Positions 33,110 to 43,446 of a stretch of 64,000 nt of DNA are shown here, in pieces. Numbering within the stretch: position 1 is the stretch's first letter; every line of letters begins with the position of its first letter. The notes under the pieces were generated by a model that was given only the letters and a program-made list of their open reading frames with translations, was not told the DNA's origin and ran no database searches. The position numbers were made by a program, and so were the translations under genes. This DNA is from Salinarimonas rosea DSM 21201 (lineage in GTDB: Bacteria > Pseudomonadota > Alphaproteobacteria > Rhizobiales > Beijerinckiaceae), in contig NZ_AUBC01000010.1 in assembly GCF_000429045.1 (NCBI RefSeq), positions 182,089 through 246,088 of the forward strand, read 5' to 3'.

Positions 33110-33664
33110 TCAGCTCCCGCTCGCCGGATCGACCAGCCCCGCGGCGACCCGCGGCCAGGCGCGCTCGGCGTCGGCGAGGACCCCGCCCGCCGCCGCCTCG
33201 GCGAAGCGCTCGAGGCTCTGCGCGTCGTGGAAGAGGTAGAGCCTGCCGTCCACGACCACGTGGAGATCCGGGCGGCCGGCCGCGAGACGTCCCTGCGCGA
33301 GCGCCACCGGGTCGTAGCCGCCGAGCCGCGGCGCGAAACGCTCGGGGCCGGCGGCGAAGGCGGCGCGGTTCGAGGCGGAATGGAAGCGCCAGGCCGCACC
33401 GCGCCAGACGATCTCGTAGGCGCCGCGCCCCGGCCGGGGACCCTCGGGAAGGAAGTAGGTGACCGGGTCGAGCCCGTCGAGCGCGAAACCCGAGAGTGCG
33501 TGGAACGCCAGCTGCTCGGTCACGCCGATCGCCGACGGCAGCGCCGCGACGAGCGCGGCGCCCTCGGTGCCCGCGCGCGCGGCACTCGCGGCGCGGCTCT
33601 CTCCCGCGGGGAGCGTCGCGAGGAGGAGCGCGAGCGCTGCCAGCGTTAAGGATCTGTTGTGCAT
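33110..33664 (-). CDS. Secreted YHS domain protein
   Basis: A 184-residue protein with a signal peptide (SLTLAALALLLATLPAGESRA) and a YHS-like domain: ALDGLDPVTYFLPEGPRPG, FHSASNRAAFAAGPERFAPR and LGGYDPVALAQG. YHS domains are associated with metal or small-molecule handling. Family members usually have Cys in the GGYC position, where Asp occurs here, so metal binding through Cys is not supported. Start ATG 33664 precedes the signal peptide; an upstream ATG at 33739 adds non-signal residues. Confidence 0.75.
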   Translation of the reverse strand: MHNRSLTLAALALLLATLPAGESRAASAARAGTEGAALVAALPSAIGVTEQLAFHALSGFALDGLDPVTYFLPEGPRPGRGAYEIVWRGAAWRFHSASNRAAFAAGPERFAPRLGGYDPVALAQGRLAAGRPDLHVVVDGRLYLFHDAQSLERFAEAAAGGVLADAERAWPRVAAGLVDPASGS

Positions 33665-33806
33665 CTCGAGTGAATTCTTCCCTGCCGTGAGCCGCAGGTG
33701 CGGCCCTCGCCCCGTGTCGGCCGCAAACATGGCCATCATGGCTGAAGATCACGTCGAGCCGATCGCTCGAATTGTAGCGATCGGCCCATAAGCCGGAGAC
33801 GAAGAC

Positions 33807-34451
33807 ATGCGCGCCGCCCGACAGGTTCTCGCGAGCCTCGCCCGTCTCGCGCCCGCGGCTCCCGCGATCGCCGCCCTCGTCGCCGCGCTGGTGCTCGTCG
33901 CGCCGAGCGTCGCGGCCGCCGCGCCGAACGATCCGCGCGCGACCAACGCGCAGATGATGCGCGACACGCAGACCTACACGACCGCCGAGACGGTCGAGGC
34001 GGGACACCGCTTCTTCGGCTCGACCTCGCGGGGCCTCGCGCTCGCGATCGAGCAGGCGGTCTCGCGCTGGGGCCAGCCGAACGGGTACATCCTCGGGCAG
34101 GAGGGCTCGGGCGCCTTCTTCGGCGGGCTGCGCTACGGCGAGGGCACGCTCTACACCCGCAATGCCGGCCACCGCCCGGTGTTCTGGCAGGGGCCGACGC
34201 TCGGCTTCGACGTCGGCGGCGACGGCGCGCGCACGATGATGCTCGTCTACAATCTCCCCGCCACGGAGGCGCTCTACCGGCGCTTCGTCGGCATCGACGG
34301 GTCGGCGTACCTCGTCGGCGGCGTGGGCATGACGGCGCTGATGGCGGACGACATGGTGGTCGTGCCGATCCGCACGGGCGTGGGCGCGCGGCTCGGCGTC
34401 AACCTCGGGTACCTCAAGTTCACCGCGCAGCCTACCTGGAATCCCTTCTAG
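33807..34451 (+). CDS. eipA: EipA family (DUF1134) periplasmic envelope-integrity protein
   Basis: A 214-residue exported protein. After a signal peptide ending near PSVAAAA the DUF1134 beta-barrel domain is complete: GHRFFGSTSRGLALAIEQ, GQEGSGAFFGGLRYGEGTLY, GPTLGFDVGGDGART, YLVGGVGM and the C-terminal GVNLGYLKFTAQPTWNPF. EipA is needed for cell-envelope integrity in Brucella and is reported there as a CtrA-regulated gene. No clear CtrA site is seen in the short upstream gap here. Confidence 0.9.
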   Translation: MRAARQVLASLARLAPAAPAIAALVAALVLVAPSVAAAAPNDPRATNAQMMRDTQTYTTAETVEAGHRFFGSTSRGLALAIEQAVSRWGQPNGYILGQEGSGAFFGGLRYGEGTLYTRNAGHRPVFWQGPTLGFDVGGDGARTMMLVYNLPATEALYRRFVGIDGSAYLVGGVGMTALMADDMVVVPIRTGVGARLGVNLGYLKFTAQPTWNPF

Positions 34452-34549
34452 CGTCGTCGATGCCGCTGCAACGCTGGCGTCGCGCGGGCGTTTGGCTTAA
34501 CTGACGCATGCTGGCTCATGCCTCGGACCCATGCCTCGGAAGGCGACGC

Positions 34550-35779
34550 GTGATCGAAGCCGCGATGTTCATAGCGCTGGGTTTCCTGGCGGCGACCTTC
34601 CTGGCGCTGCTGATGGCGCCCGCGCTCGCGGCGCGTGCCGACCGGCTCGCGCGCCGCCGCCTCGAGGCGCAGCTCCCGCGATCCCTCGTCGAGCTCAACG
34701 CCGAGCGCGATCATCTGCGCGCGCAGCTCGCCCTGCGCGAGCGCCGGATCGAGCAGCGGCTCGAGTCGACGCTCGCCGGCAAGCACGCCGACCTCGCCGA
34801 GCTCGGGCGCCGCGCCGTGCGCATCGAGGCGCTCGGGCGCGACGTCGCCGGCCGGGACGCGCGCATCGCCGTGCTCGAGGCCGATCTCGCGGCGACGCGC
34901 GGGACCCTGGCCGAGACGGAGGCGACCCTCTCCGATACGCGGGGCGACCTCGCAGACACGCGCGAGGCCTTCGCCCAGCTCAAGAGCGCCCACGCGGACC
35001 TCGCCTCCCGCCACGATGCCACGCTCCAGGAGAACGACGCCCGGCGCATCGCCATCGCCGATCTCGAGACGCGGCTGACGACGCAGACGCGCCGTGGCGA
35101 CGATCTCGACAAGCGCCTGGGTGAGCGCCGCACCGAGCTGGCGGCCGAGCGGACCGCCCACGAGCGGACCCGCGCGGCCCTCGCCGACGAGCAGGCCCGG
35201 GGCGCCGTCCTCGACCGGCGCTTCGCCGAGGCGGCCGCCGCCGCGGAGCGCGAGGCCGCGAATGCCGCCGCGCGTGCCGCGGAGCTGGCCGAGACGCGGG
35301 GCGAGCGCGACCTCGCCCGCGCCATCGTGGCGGATGCCCACGCCGCGCTCGCCGCCGCGCGGGAGACCGCCGCGCGGCTCGAGGGGCGCATCGCCGACAT
35401 CCAGGCGCGGGAGCGCGCGCTCGGCGCCGCTCACGAGACCGCGCTGCGCGCGCTCAACGAGCGCATCGAGGTGCTCAAGGCCGAGAAGGGCTCGCTCGAG
35501 GGCGCGCTCGCCACGGCGCGCGCCGAGCGCGCGCGGGCGCGGGCGACGCGGGACGGGCGCGAGCGGCGGGGCGAGCGCAAGCCCGCGGACGAGGCGGGCG
35601 ATCTCGCCCATCGTGCGGAGGTCGTCGACGCTCGCGTCAGGCGCTCCGCCGGGCGGCTCTCGCCGGAGGCCGGCCGAGACGCCGGCGCGGACGCGCCCGC
35701 CACCGTCCCGCCGAGCGCCGGCCAGGCCGCCGAGCCGGGCGCGGGCGGCGCGCAGGCGCCGGCGCGGGCGCGTTCCTGA
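34550..35779 (+). CDS. Membrane-anchored coiled-coil protein
   Basis: A 409-residue protein: one N-terminal transmembrane helix (MFIALGFLAATFLALLMAPA), then about 300 residues of Glu/Arg/Ala-rich heptad sequence forming a long coiled coil, and a Pro/Ala-rich tail. GTG 34550 is chosen since GGAAGG lies six bases upstream. The layout (short cytoplasmic or periplasmic tip, TM anchor, long rod) suits a scaffold or cell-envelope spacer. No enzymatic domain is seen and no family was recognised. Confidence 0.7.
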   Translation: MIEAAMFIALGFLAATFLALLMAPALAARADRLARRRLEAQLPRSLVELNAERDHLRAQLALRERRIEQRLESTLAGKHADLAELGRRAVRIEALGRDVAGRDARIAVLEADLAATRGTLAETEATLSDTRGDLADTREAFAQLKSAHADLASRHDATLQENDARRIAIADLETRLTTQTRRGDDLDKRLGERRTELAAERTAHERTRAALADEQARGAVLDRRFAEAAAAAEREAANAAARAAELAETRGERDLARAIVADAHAALAAARETAARLEGRIADIQARERALGAAHETALRALNERIEVLKAEKGSLEGALATARAERARARATRDGRERRGERKPADEAGDLAHRAEVVDARVRRSAGRLSPEAGRDAGADAPATVPPSAGQAAEPGAGGAQAPARARS

Positions 35780-35793
35780 TCGGGCCGCACGAC

Positions 35794-36237
35794 GTGGGCT
35801 GGGGCTCCCCCGACGCCGTCCTCGCCGTTCTGGAAGGCGCCTGGGAGATCGACCGCCTCGTCGAGGGGCTGGCGACCCTGCGCGGGGCGGCGCGCTTCAC
35901 GCCGATGCGCGACGGCGCGCTCGCCTACCACGAGAGCGGGACGCTGGCGCTGGCGGACGGCCGGTGCCTGAGGGCCGCGCGGCGCTACGTCTTCCGTGCG
36001 GTCGGCGGCGGCTTCGACGTGCTGTTCGACGAGGCGCCGCAGCGCCGGTTCCACCGCATCCTGCCCGTGCCGGAAGGCGACGCCCTGGTCGGCACGGCCG
36101 CGCACCTCTGCGGCGCCGATACCTACGAGAGCACCTATCGTTTCGAGCCCGACGGCACGATGCGGATCGTCCACCGCGTGCGCGGGCCGGCGAAGGACTA
36201 CGTCAGCCGGACGCTCTACAGGCGCCGCGGCGCCTAA
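35794..36237 (+). CDS. DUF6314 family protein
   Basis: A 147-residue beta-rich protein starting at GTG 35794. The order of motifs (LEGAWEIDRLV, GALAYHESGTLAL, AARRYVFRAVGGGFDVLF, then DTYESTYRF near 105-113) matches the DUF6314 lipocalin-like proteins. Function is unknown. It follows the coiled-coil gene by 14 bases and its stop overlaps the stop of the convergent cytochrome gene. Confidence 0.72.
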   Translation: MGWGSPDAVLAVLEGAWEIDRLVEGLATLRGAARFTPMRDGALAYHESGTLALADGRCLRAARRYVFRAVGGGFDVLFDEAPQRRFHRILPVPEGDALVGTAAHLCGADTYESTYRFEPDGTMRIVHRVRGPAKDYVSRTLYRRRGA

Positions 36238-37160
36238 TCCCGCGGCGTCTCGGGACGGGGCGGAAGCGCGAGGAGGTAGGCGGCGATCGCGTCGCGGTCC
36301 TCCGCCGAAAGCTCCGAGGTGTTGTCGACGACCTTCGCCATCTGCCCGCCGACGACGTCGAACTCCGGCGTGAAGCCGCTCGCCAGAAGCTCGACGATCT
36401 CGGCGCGCGACCAGCCGCCGATGCCGGTCTCGTGCGGGGTGATGTTGGGGATGAATCCGCGCCCCTCCGGATTCGGCCCGCCGGCGAAACGGGCGTCCTC
36501 GCGGATGGCGCCGAGCGCGTTGCGGGGCGAGTGGCACTCCGCGCAATGACCGGGGCCTTCGACGAGATAGGCGCCGCGCGCGAGCAGCGGGTCCATCCCC
36601 TCGGGTGCCGCGAAGGGCTCGCCGTCGAGGTAGGCGAGCTTCCACAGGCCGATGCCACGGCGGACCGAGAACGGGAAGCGCAGGTCGTGGTCGGGAGCGG
36701 CGCCGTCGACCGGCTCCAGCGTCATCAGGAAGCCGTGCAGATCGCGCAGGTCCGCGGCCGTCATCCGCGTGTAGGACGTGTAGGGGAACGACGGATAATA
36801 GTGCTCCCCCTCCGGCGAGACGCCCCCGCGCATGGCGCGCACGAACTGCGCGGTCGTCCAGCCGAAGATGCCGTCGCGCGACGGCGACAGGTTGGGGACC
36901 CGAAACGTGCCGTAGTCCGTCTCGAGAGCGAGCCCGCCGCCGAGGTGGAGGGGGTCGTCCTGCTCCGGCGTCGCGTGGCAGGAGGCGCAGCCGCCCGCCC
37001 GGAACAGGGTCTCGCCGTTGGCGAGGTCGACCTCCCCGCCGGGCACGCGCTCCAGGCCCGTGCCCTGCAGGTCGGGATCGGTGAGGAGGAAGAAGCCGAA
37101 GACGGCGAGGATGCCGAGCGTCGCCGCGACCACCGCCGTCTTCTGGAGCGCGTCCCTCAT
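36234..37160 (-). CDS. Membrane-anchored dihaem c-type cytochrome
   Basis: A 308-residue protein with an N-terminal signal anchor (AVVAATLGILAVFGFFLLT) and two c-haem sites, GGCASCHA near residue 57 and GHCAECHS near 208. Each half has a Met-containing segment usable as axial ligand. It resembles the dihaem cytochromes that accept electrons from periplasmic dehydrogenases. It lies 20 bases downstream of a cytochrome c' gene, and the two probably form one periplasmic electron-transfer unit. No dehydrogenase is adjacent. Confidence 0.85.
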   Translation of the reverse strand: MRDALQKTAVVAATLGILAVFGFFLLTDPDLQGTGLERVPGGEVDLANGETLFRAGGCASCHATPEQDDPLHLGGGLALETDYGTFRVPNLSPSRDGIFGWTTAQFVRAMRGGVSPEGEHYYPSFPYTSYTRMTAADLRDLHGFLMTLEPVDGAAPDHDLRFPFSVRRGIGLWKLAYLDGEPFAAPEGMDPLLARGAYLVEGPGHCAECHSPRNALGAIREDARFAGGPNPEGRGFIPNITPHETGIGGWSRAEIVELLASGFTPEFDVVGGQMAKVVDNTSELSAEDRDAIAAYLLALPPRPETPRD

Positions 37161-37180
37161 GCGAGCGGACCCGCTGCCGC

Positions 37181-37660
37181 TCAATTGTCGAGCCGGAACT
37201 GCTCGTGGCAGGTCCGGCAGGACTGCGTCGCGGTGCCCAGCGCGGCCTGGAAGCTCGCCTGGTCCGTCGTCGCCTCGAGGCCCGCCGCGGCGCGCTCGCC
37301 GAACTCGACGAACAGCGCGTCGAAGCCTTCCTTGTCCTCCCAGATCGCCGGGGCGGCCTTGGTGTCGCCGCCGGTCTCGGTCCCCTCCGGGAAGAGGCCG
37401 GGCATGCGCTCGGACGCGTCGATGTAGACGGCGAAGGTCTCGCGGGCGGTATCGAGGTCGAAGGGCGCCTCGCCGCGGATCATCTGCACGCCGGTGCGGG
37501 TCGCGTTGCCGACGCCCTTCATGATCTCCTGGCGCGCGGCGATCGGCTCGCCCTGCGCGAGGGCGCTCGCTGCGAAGAGCACGGGAGCCAGCGCAGCGGG
37601 CGCGGCGAGGGCGACGGCGAGGCCGGTCACGTAGGCGATGCGGGTCGGTCTGAGCGTCAC
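37181..37660 (-). CDS. Cytochrome c' family protein
   Basis: A 159-residue protein starting at GTG 37660, with a signal peptide ending APVLFAASALAQG and a four-helix body closed by the haem site QSCRTCHEQFRLDN at the C-terminus, the standard position in cytochrome c'. These bind NO or O2-related ligands in the periplasm and can protect against nitrosative stress. It is co-oriented with the dihaem cytochrome, 20 bases away. Confidence 0.87.
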   Translation of the reverse strand: MTLRPTRIAYVTGLAVALAAPAALAPVLFAASALAQGEPIAARQEIMKGVGNATRTGVQMIRGEAPFDLDTARETFAVYIDASERMPGLFPEGTETGGDTKAAPAIWEDKEGFDALFVEFGERAAAGLEATTDQASFQAALGTATQSCRTCHEQFRLDN

Positions 37661-37800
37661 GGGGTCCCCCTCGGGCTGGCGTCCGGATCGGAGCGGCTCC
37701 GAGGAGGATAGCGCGGCTTTCCGCCGCGGACAGCCCCGCGACGAGGCCGTGCGGGTCGCGACGCGGGCCGGTCACGCGAGTGTGATCGGCCCGCGCGCCC

Positions 37801-38844
<1,044 letters not shown>

Positions 38845-38940
38845 ACTGGATCACCTTTCCGAAGATCGCCGATCCCATCCGGCATCGGGTGGATTTCCTC
38901 GCCCCAACGCACCGGGCCGGAGAGAAGATGCATGCCCGGC

Positions 38941-40050
38941 TCACAGGGCGGCGACTTTTTTCCGAGGCGCAGCCGTGCGAGCGGCGCGGGCCTGCTCGAG
39001 CCCGTCGACCAGCTCGCGCGCGCGGGCCTCGCCGGTGTGCTCGGCGAGCACGATGGCGCGGGCGCGCGCTGCGATGGCGTCGCGGCGCATGGCGGGAAGC
39101 TCGGTCAGGATGCGCACGACGTCGTCTGCGTCGTGCGCGACGAGCATCGCCGCGCCGTCCGGCAGGAGCGTGCCGAGCCCCTCCCAATAATCGCCGACGA
39201 TGGCGGTGGCGCAGGCGCCCGCCTCGAACAGGCGCACGCTCGGCGCGAAGCCGGCCGCGATCATGTCCGCGCGCGTGACGTTGAGCGTGAAGCGCTGGCG
39301 GGCGTAGAAGGACGGGTGCTCCGCCGGCGGCAGGTGCGGGATCCGCGTGACGTTGTCGGGCCAGGCGATGTCGTCGGGATATTGCGGCCCGGCGACGACG
39401 AAGCGCTTGTCCGGCAGGCGCCGGGCGGGCTCGAGGAGGAGGCGCTCCAGGGCGGGCTGGCGGTCGGGCGAGTAGGTGCCGAGATAGCCGAGGTCCCACG
39501 CGTACGGCTCGCCCGTCGGCCGGTAGCGCTCCGGCTCGACCGAGCAGTAGAGCGCCCGCGCCGCCCGGGCGCCGAGGTCGCGCTCCAGGCGATCCAGCGT
39601 CGGGCCGCCGGTGAAGGAGAAGTAGACGTCGAAGAGCGGGATCTGCCGCGCCTCCAGCGACGGCGTCTCGCCGCGCGCGAGCTGGGCCAGCGTCACCGGC
39701 GTGTCGATGTCGTAGAAGGCGACGACGCCGCGGGCGATCTCCAGCACGCGGTCGATCACGGCCGGCCCGTCGGGCACGTACGAGCCGACGATCACGGCGT
39801 CCGCATCGCGGATCGTCGCGGCATGGGCGTCGAGCGCCGCGAGGTCCGGGTAGAGCCGGAAGTCGCAGAAGTCCGGGTCCGGCAGGTCGCGGTGGTCGGC
39901 GTACCAGGGCACGTCGCGCTCGAGGAAGGTGATGCGGTGCCCGAGCGCCGCCGCGCCGCGCAGCAGCGCGCGGAAGGTGGTCGCGTGGCCGTTCCCCCAG
40001 GAGGAGGACAGCGACAGGCCGAGGACGACGATGTCGAGGGGCTTCGTCAT
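38941..40050 (-). CDS. CgeB-like glycosyltransferase
   Basis: A 369-residue GT-B-type protein. The N-terminus IVVLGLSLSSSWGNGHATTF and the C-terminal nucleotide-sugar region (NVTRADMIAAGFAPSVRLFE, then ACATAIVGDYW) match the CgeB / Glyco_trans_1_2 group. It probably adds a sugar in assembly of a surface or storage glycan. The start overlaps the preceding gene by four bases (ATGA). It is related to its two upstream neighbours, suggesting duplication within the cassette. Confidence 0.8.
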   Translation of the reverse strand: MTKPLDIVVLGLSLSSSWGNGHATTFRALLRGAAALGHRITFLERDVPWYADHRDLPDPDFCDFRLYPDLAALDAHAATIRDADAVIVGSYVPDGPAVIDRVLEIARGVVAFYDIDTPVTLAQLARGETPSLEARQIPLFDVYFSFTGGPTLDRLERDLGARAARALYCSVEPERYRPTGEPYAWDLGYLGTYSPDRQPALERLLLEPARRLPDKRFVVAGPQYPDDIAWPDNVTRIPHLPPAEHPSFYARQRFTLNVTRADMIAAGFAPSVRLFEAGACATAIVGDYWEGLGTLLPDGAAMLVAHDADDVVRILTELPAMRRDAIAARARAIVLAEHTGEARARELVDGLEQARAARTAAPRKKVAAL

Positions 40051-41144
40051 GCGGCGGCTCCCTCGCGGCCTTTCGCACCGGCGAGCGCGCGCAGGATGGC
40101 GTCCGCCTCCACCGCGCGCCGGGCGTAGGTGTGGTCGCGCAGCGCGCGCTCGAGGGCGCAGCGGCCGATGCGCTGCGCGTCGTCGGGCTCGAGCCAGCCC
40201 ATGATCTCGGCGACGTCCGCTCCGTCGCGGGCGACGAGGATCTCCTCGCCCGGCGCGAAGAACTCCGCCACGCCTTCCCAATGGTCGGTGATCAGGCAGG
40301 CCCCCGCGCCCGCCGCCTCGAAGACGCGGGTCGGCGGCGAGAAGCCGATATGCGCCATGCTCTCGCGGTTGACGTTGAGGACGGCCTTGGGCGTGACGTT
40401 GAAGGCGTTGTGCTCGCCCTGGCCGACATGGCCGATGGCGCGGACGTTGCCCGTGAGCTGCCACGGCTCCCAGCCCGAGCCGCCGAGCAGGAACGACTTG
40501 TCGGGCGCCGCCGCCGCGGGCTCCAGGAAGAAGGTGCGCACCCGCGCCTCGCGATCGGGCATGCGGTTGCCGAGGAAGGCGAGATCGGCGGCGAAGCGCG
40601 GGTCGGCCGGCACCGGGTGGTGGGTGTCCGGGTCGAGGGCGTTGTAGATCGGGTGGCAGGCGCGGGCGCCGAAGCCCTCGTAGCGGGTCACCACCGGATG
40701 GCCGCCGCCGTAGGTCATCACCGCGTCGAGGCGCGGCAGCATGCGGCGCACGGCGTGGCTCTCGTCGGCGGCCATCTCGGCCAGCGTCGCGGGCGCGTCC
40801 ACGTCCCAGAACAGCTTCACCGCGTCCGCGCGTGCGGCGCCCATCACGGCCTCGAGCAGCGCGTCGTCGGCGTAGCCGACACCGCTCGCCTTGACGACGA
40901 CGTCGGCCTCCGCCGCCCGCGCCGCGGCGCCGCGCAGCCCCTCGGCGCTCGCCTCCCAGACGACGACGCGCGCCCAGGGCGGCTCGTCCATGTCGCGGTG
41001 CGTCTGCCGGTCGAAGGCGTCGGGCTCGTAGAAGGTGATCTCGTGGCCGTGGGCGGCGAGCGCCTTCAGCAGGCCCCGGTAGTAGGTCGCGGCGCCGTTC
41101 CAGTAGGACGACAGGAGGCTCGACCCATAGAAGGCGATCTTCAC
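40047..41144 (-). CDS. CgeB-like glycosyltransferase
   Basis: A 365-residue paralogue of the gene downstream: KIAFYGSSLLSSYWNGAATY at the N-terminus and NVNRESMAHIGFSPPTRVFE, then GACLITDHWEG in the donor-binding half. The start is GTG 41144, overlapping the previous stop as GTGA; no ATG fits the conserved N-terminus. Conservation of the NVxRxxM-xxxGFxPxxRxFE element in both proteins suggests a shared nucleotide-sugar type with different acceptors. Confidence 0.8.
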   Translation of the reverse strand: MKIAFYGSSLLSSYWNGAATYYRGLLKALAAHGHEITFYEPDAFDRQTHRDMDEPPWARVVVWEASAEGLRGAAARAAEADVVVKASGVGYADDALLEAVMGAARADAVKLFWDVDAPATLAEMAADESHAVRRMLPRLDAVMTYGGGHPVVTRYEGFGARACHPIYNALDPDTHHPVPADPRFAADLAFLGNRMPDREARVRTFFLEPAAAAPDKSFLLGGSGWEPWQLTGNVRAIGHVGQGEHNAFNVTPKAVLNVNRESMAHIGFSPPTRVFEAAGAGACLITDHWEGVAEFFAPGEEILVARDGADVAEIMGWLEPDDAQRIGRCALERALRDHTYARRAVEADAILRALAGAKGREGAAA

Positions 41145-42256
41145 GGTACGGTCTCCGTCTCGCGGTGGTCGACGCCGAGGTCGGCGAGGATGCCGATCAG
41201 CTCGTCGACGCGGTGGGCGCAGGTGTGGCGGGCGCGGATCGTCTCCAGGCCGGACGCGGCGAGGGCCGCGGCGCGGTCCGGATCGTCGAGGATGCCGCGA
41301 AGCGCCGCGCGCATCTCGTCGCCGTCGCGGGCGAGGAGGTAATCCTCCCCCGGCCGGAACAGCCCCTCGGCGTCGTCCCAGGGCGCGCAGACGAGGGGGA
41401 TGCCGCAGGCCAGCGCCTCGAAGGGGCGGATCGTCGGGATGCCGGGCAGGCTCTCGACGTAGGGGCGACGCGGCACGTGGACGGTGACGCGGTGGCGGGC
41501 GAAGGCGTCGGGCGCATCCGCGTTGGCGATCCATCCGCCGTAGGCGATGCCGGCCTCGTCGAGCGCGGCGAGCGCGTGCGGCGGGTAGCGTACGCCCCGC
41601 GCCTCGGCGGCGAGCCCGAGATCGCGCACCGGCTCGACCAGGAACTCCCGCAGTTGCGCGTCGCGCTCGCCGTCACCCCAGTTGCCGATCCAGATCAGGT
41701 CGCCGGTCTTCTCGATCTCCGGCATCGGCCGGAACAGCCGCGTGTCGGCGGCCTCGTGCCAGACGTGGACCTGCCGTCCCCAGCCGGCGGCGCGGTAGCG
41801 CGCGGCCAGTGTCTCGCCGAACGCGAGCACGCCGTCGTAGCCGGAGAGGTCGAGCCCGGCGATCGCGTCCTCGGCGGAGACCGCCCGGTGGTGCGTGTCG
41901 TGGAAGAGGAGCGTGAAGGGCGTGCCCTCGCGGCGGAGCCGGCCGACCTCCGCGACCAGCGCCGGATCGGTCCATTCGTGCACGACGACGACGTCGGCGC
42001 CCTCGAGCGCGGCGGCGTGATCGAAGCCGGACTCGTAGAGCTGCTCGTCGAGTTCGGGGAAGTCGTGCGCGAAGCGGTCGAGCGCCCGGAAGCCCTGGTC
42101 GGCGACGAGATTCGCCCGGCTCCAGGCGTCGAAGGGCGCGAGCGCGGTGGCCGCGTGCCCGCGCGCGACGAGCTCGCGCATGACGCCGCGCAGGAAATGC
42201 GCGTTGCCGTGGTTCCAGTCGGACGTGAGCGAGTGGGTGTAGAACACGAAACGCAT
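41141..42256 (-). CDS. Glycosyltransferase (GT-B, CgeB-related)
   Basis: A 371-residue glycosyltransferase with the same opening pattern as its neighbours (FVFYTHSLTSDWNHGNAHFL) and a C-terminal donor domain: VPRRPYVESLPGIPTIRPFE, then ALACGIPLVCAPWDDAEGLF. It shares a single base with the upstream stop (TGATG) and overlaps the next gene by four, so the translation of all these genes is coupled. The acceptor and donor sugars are unknown. Confidence 0.8.
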   Translation of the reverse strand: MRFVFYTHSLTSDWNHGNAHFLRGVMRELVARGHAATALAPFDAWSRANLVADQGFRALDRFAHDFPELDEQLYESGFDHAAALEGADVVVVHEWTDPALVAEVGRLRREGTPFTLLFHDTHHRAVSAEDAIAGLDLSGYDGVLAFGETLAARYRAAGWGRQVHVWHEAADTRLFRPMPEIEKTGDLIWIGNWGDGERDAQLREFLVEPVRDLGLAAEARGVRYPPHALAALDEAGIAYGGWIANADAPDAFARHRVTVHVPRRPYVESLPGIPTIRPFEALACGIPLVCAPWDDAEGLFRPGEDYLLARDGDEMRAALRGILDDPDRAAALAASGLETIRARHTCAHRVDELIGILADLGVDHRETETVP

Positions 42257-43446
42257 CACACCGTCTCGGCCAGGGAGGAGGGGAGCGGACGCATCGGATC
42301 GTCGGGGGCGTTCGCCAGGACGTCCGCGTAGACGTCGAGGAGCCGCGCCGCCTGGACCGTCGGCGCGTAGGCGCCGGCGCGCTCGCGGGCGAGGGCGACG
42401 CGCGCGGCCCGCAGGTCGGGGTCGGCGGCGATCCGGTCGATGGCCTGCGCGAAGCCGGCGGCGTCGTCGGGCTCGACGAAGAAGGCCGTGCCGTCCCACA
42501 CCTCGCGGAAGGTCGGGATGTCGGCGAGAACCAGCGCGCAGCCCGCCTGCGCGGCCTCCAGCACGGCGAGGCCGAAGGGCTCGTAGCGCGCCGGCGAGAC
42601 GAAGACGCTCGCCCGGGCGAGGGCGGCACAGGTCTCCCGGGCCGAGAGCGTGCCGCGCGCCTCGACATGCGCGAAGCCGACGCGCTGGCCCTGCGGCCCC
42701 TCGGTCGGGCCGATCGCGGCGATCGGCGTCGTCGCGCGCGCGGCGGCGGCGTCGAGGACGTGCGCGTTCTTCGCCTCGTCCCACCAGCGGCCGACGGCGC
42801 AGGCCCGGACGACGGCCTCCGTCCCGTCGCCGCGCGCCTCCTCCGGCGTCGGGGTCGGGTAGCGCCCGTTGTGCACGACGGCGAGGCCCGGGATCGGGCC
42901 GTAGGCGCGCCGCAGCGCGTTCGCATGGCTGCGGCTCGGCGCGAGGACGCGGTCGGCGCGGGCGAAGCCCTCGTTCACGAGCCTGCGGTTGAGCGCGAAG
43001 GCGTCGGGCATCGGCCCCTCGCGCATCGTCTCCCACCAGGTCGCGAGGCAGGAATGCGACATGGCGACCACGGGCCGGGTTGTGGCGAGGCCGCGCGCCT
43101 GCGAGGGATAGTTCAGGTGCAGGAGGTCGACGTCGTAGAGCTCGGCGACGCCGTCGAGGACCGCGGGCACCCCGGCGAGCGCCGTCTCGTCGCCGGCGAG
43201 CCAGTCGAGCGGATGGTCGAACCAGAGCAGCGTCAGGCCCGGCACCTCGCGCGCCTCCTCGCGCTGCTCGGCGGCGGGCTCCGGGCCGAACGCGACGAGG
43301 ACGATCGCGACGTCGTGCTGCGCGAGCGCGCGGGCCATGTCGAGGGCGTGGCGCCAGAGCCCGCCGACGGCATCGCAGGTGACGAGGATCCGGCGCGGGG
43401 CGGGGGGAGACGAGAGCGAGGGCGAGCGAAGGGGCGGTGTCCTCAT
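42256..43446 (-). CDS. Glycosyltransferase family 4 protein
   Basis: A 396-residue retaining GT4-type enzyme. The N-terminal acceptor domain begins at RRILVTCDAVGGLWRHALDM. The donor domain has the E-x7-E-like element SPARYEPFGLAVLEAAQAGC, which binds the nucleotide sugar. It starts at ATG 43446, overlapping the radical SAM stop, and is one of four glycosyltransferases in the cassette. Confidence 0.85.
   Translation of the reverse strand: MRTPPLRSPSLSSPPAPRRILVTCDAVGGLWRHALDMARALAQHDVAIVLVAFGPEPAAEQREEAREVPGLTLLWFDHPLDWLAGDETALAGVPAVLDGVAELYDVDLLHLNYPSQARGLATTRPVVAMSHSCLATWWETMREGPMPDAFALNRRLVNEGFARADRVLAPSRSHANALRRAYGPIPGLAVVHNGRYPTPTPEEARGDGTEAVVRACAVGRWWDEAKNAHVLDAAAARATTPIAAIGPTEGPQGQRVGFAHVEARGTLSARETCAALARASVFVSPARYEPFGLAVLEAAQAGCALVLADIPTFREVWDGTAFFVEPDDAAGFAQAIDRIAADPDLRAARVALARERAGAYAPTVQAARLLDVYADVLANAPDDPMRPLPSSLAETV

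Noticed and set aside
29256..33239. 1327-residue plus-strand frame
   Set aside because: Antisense to cheA and chpT, with Asp/Val/Leu/Gly-rich shadow composition and no domain.
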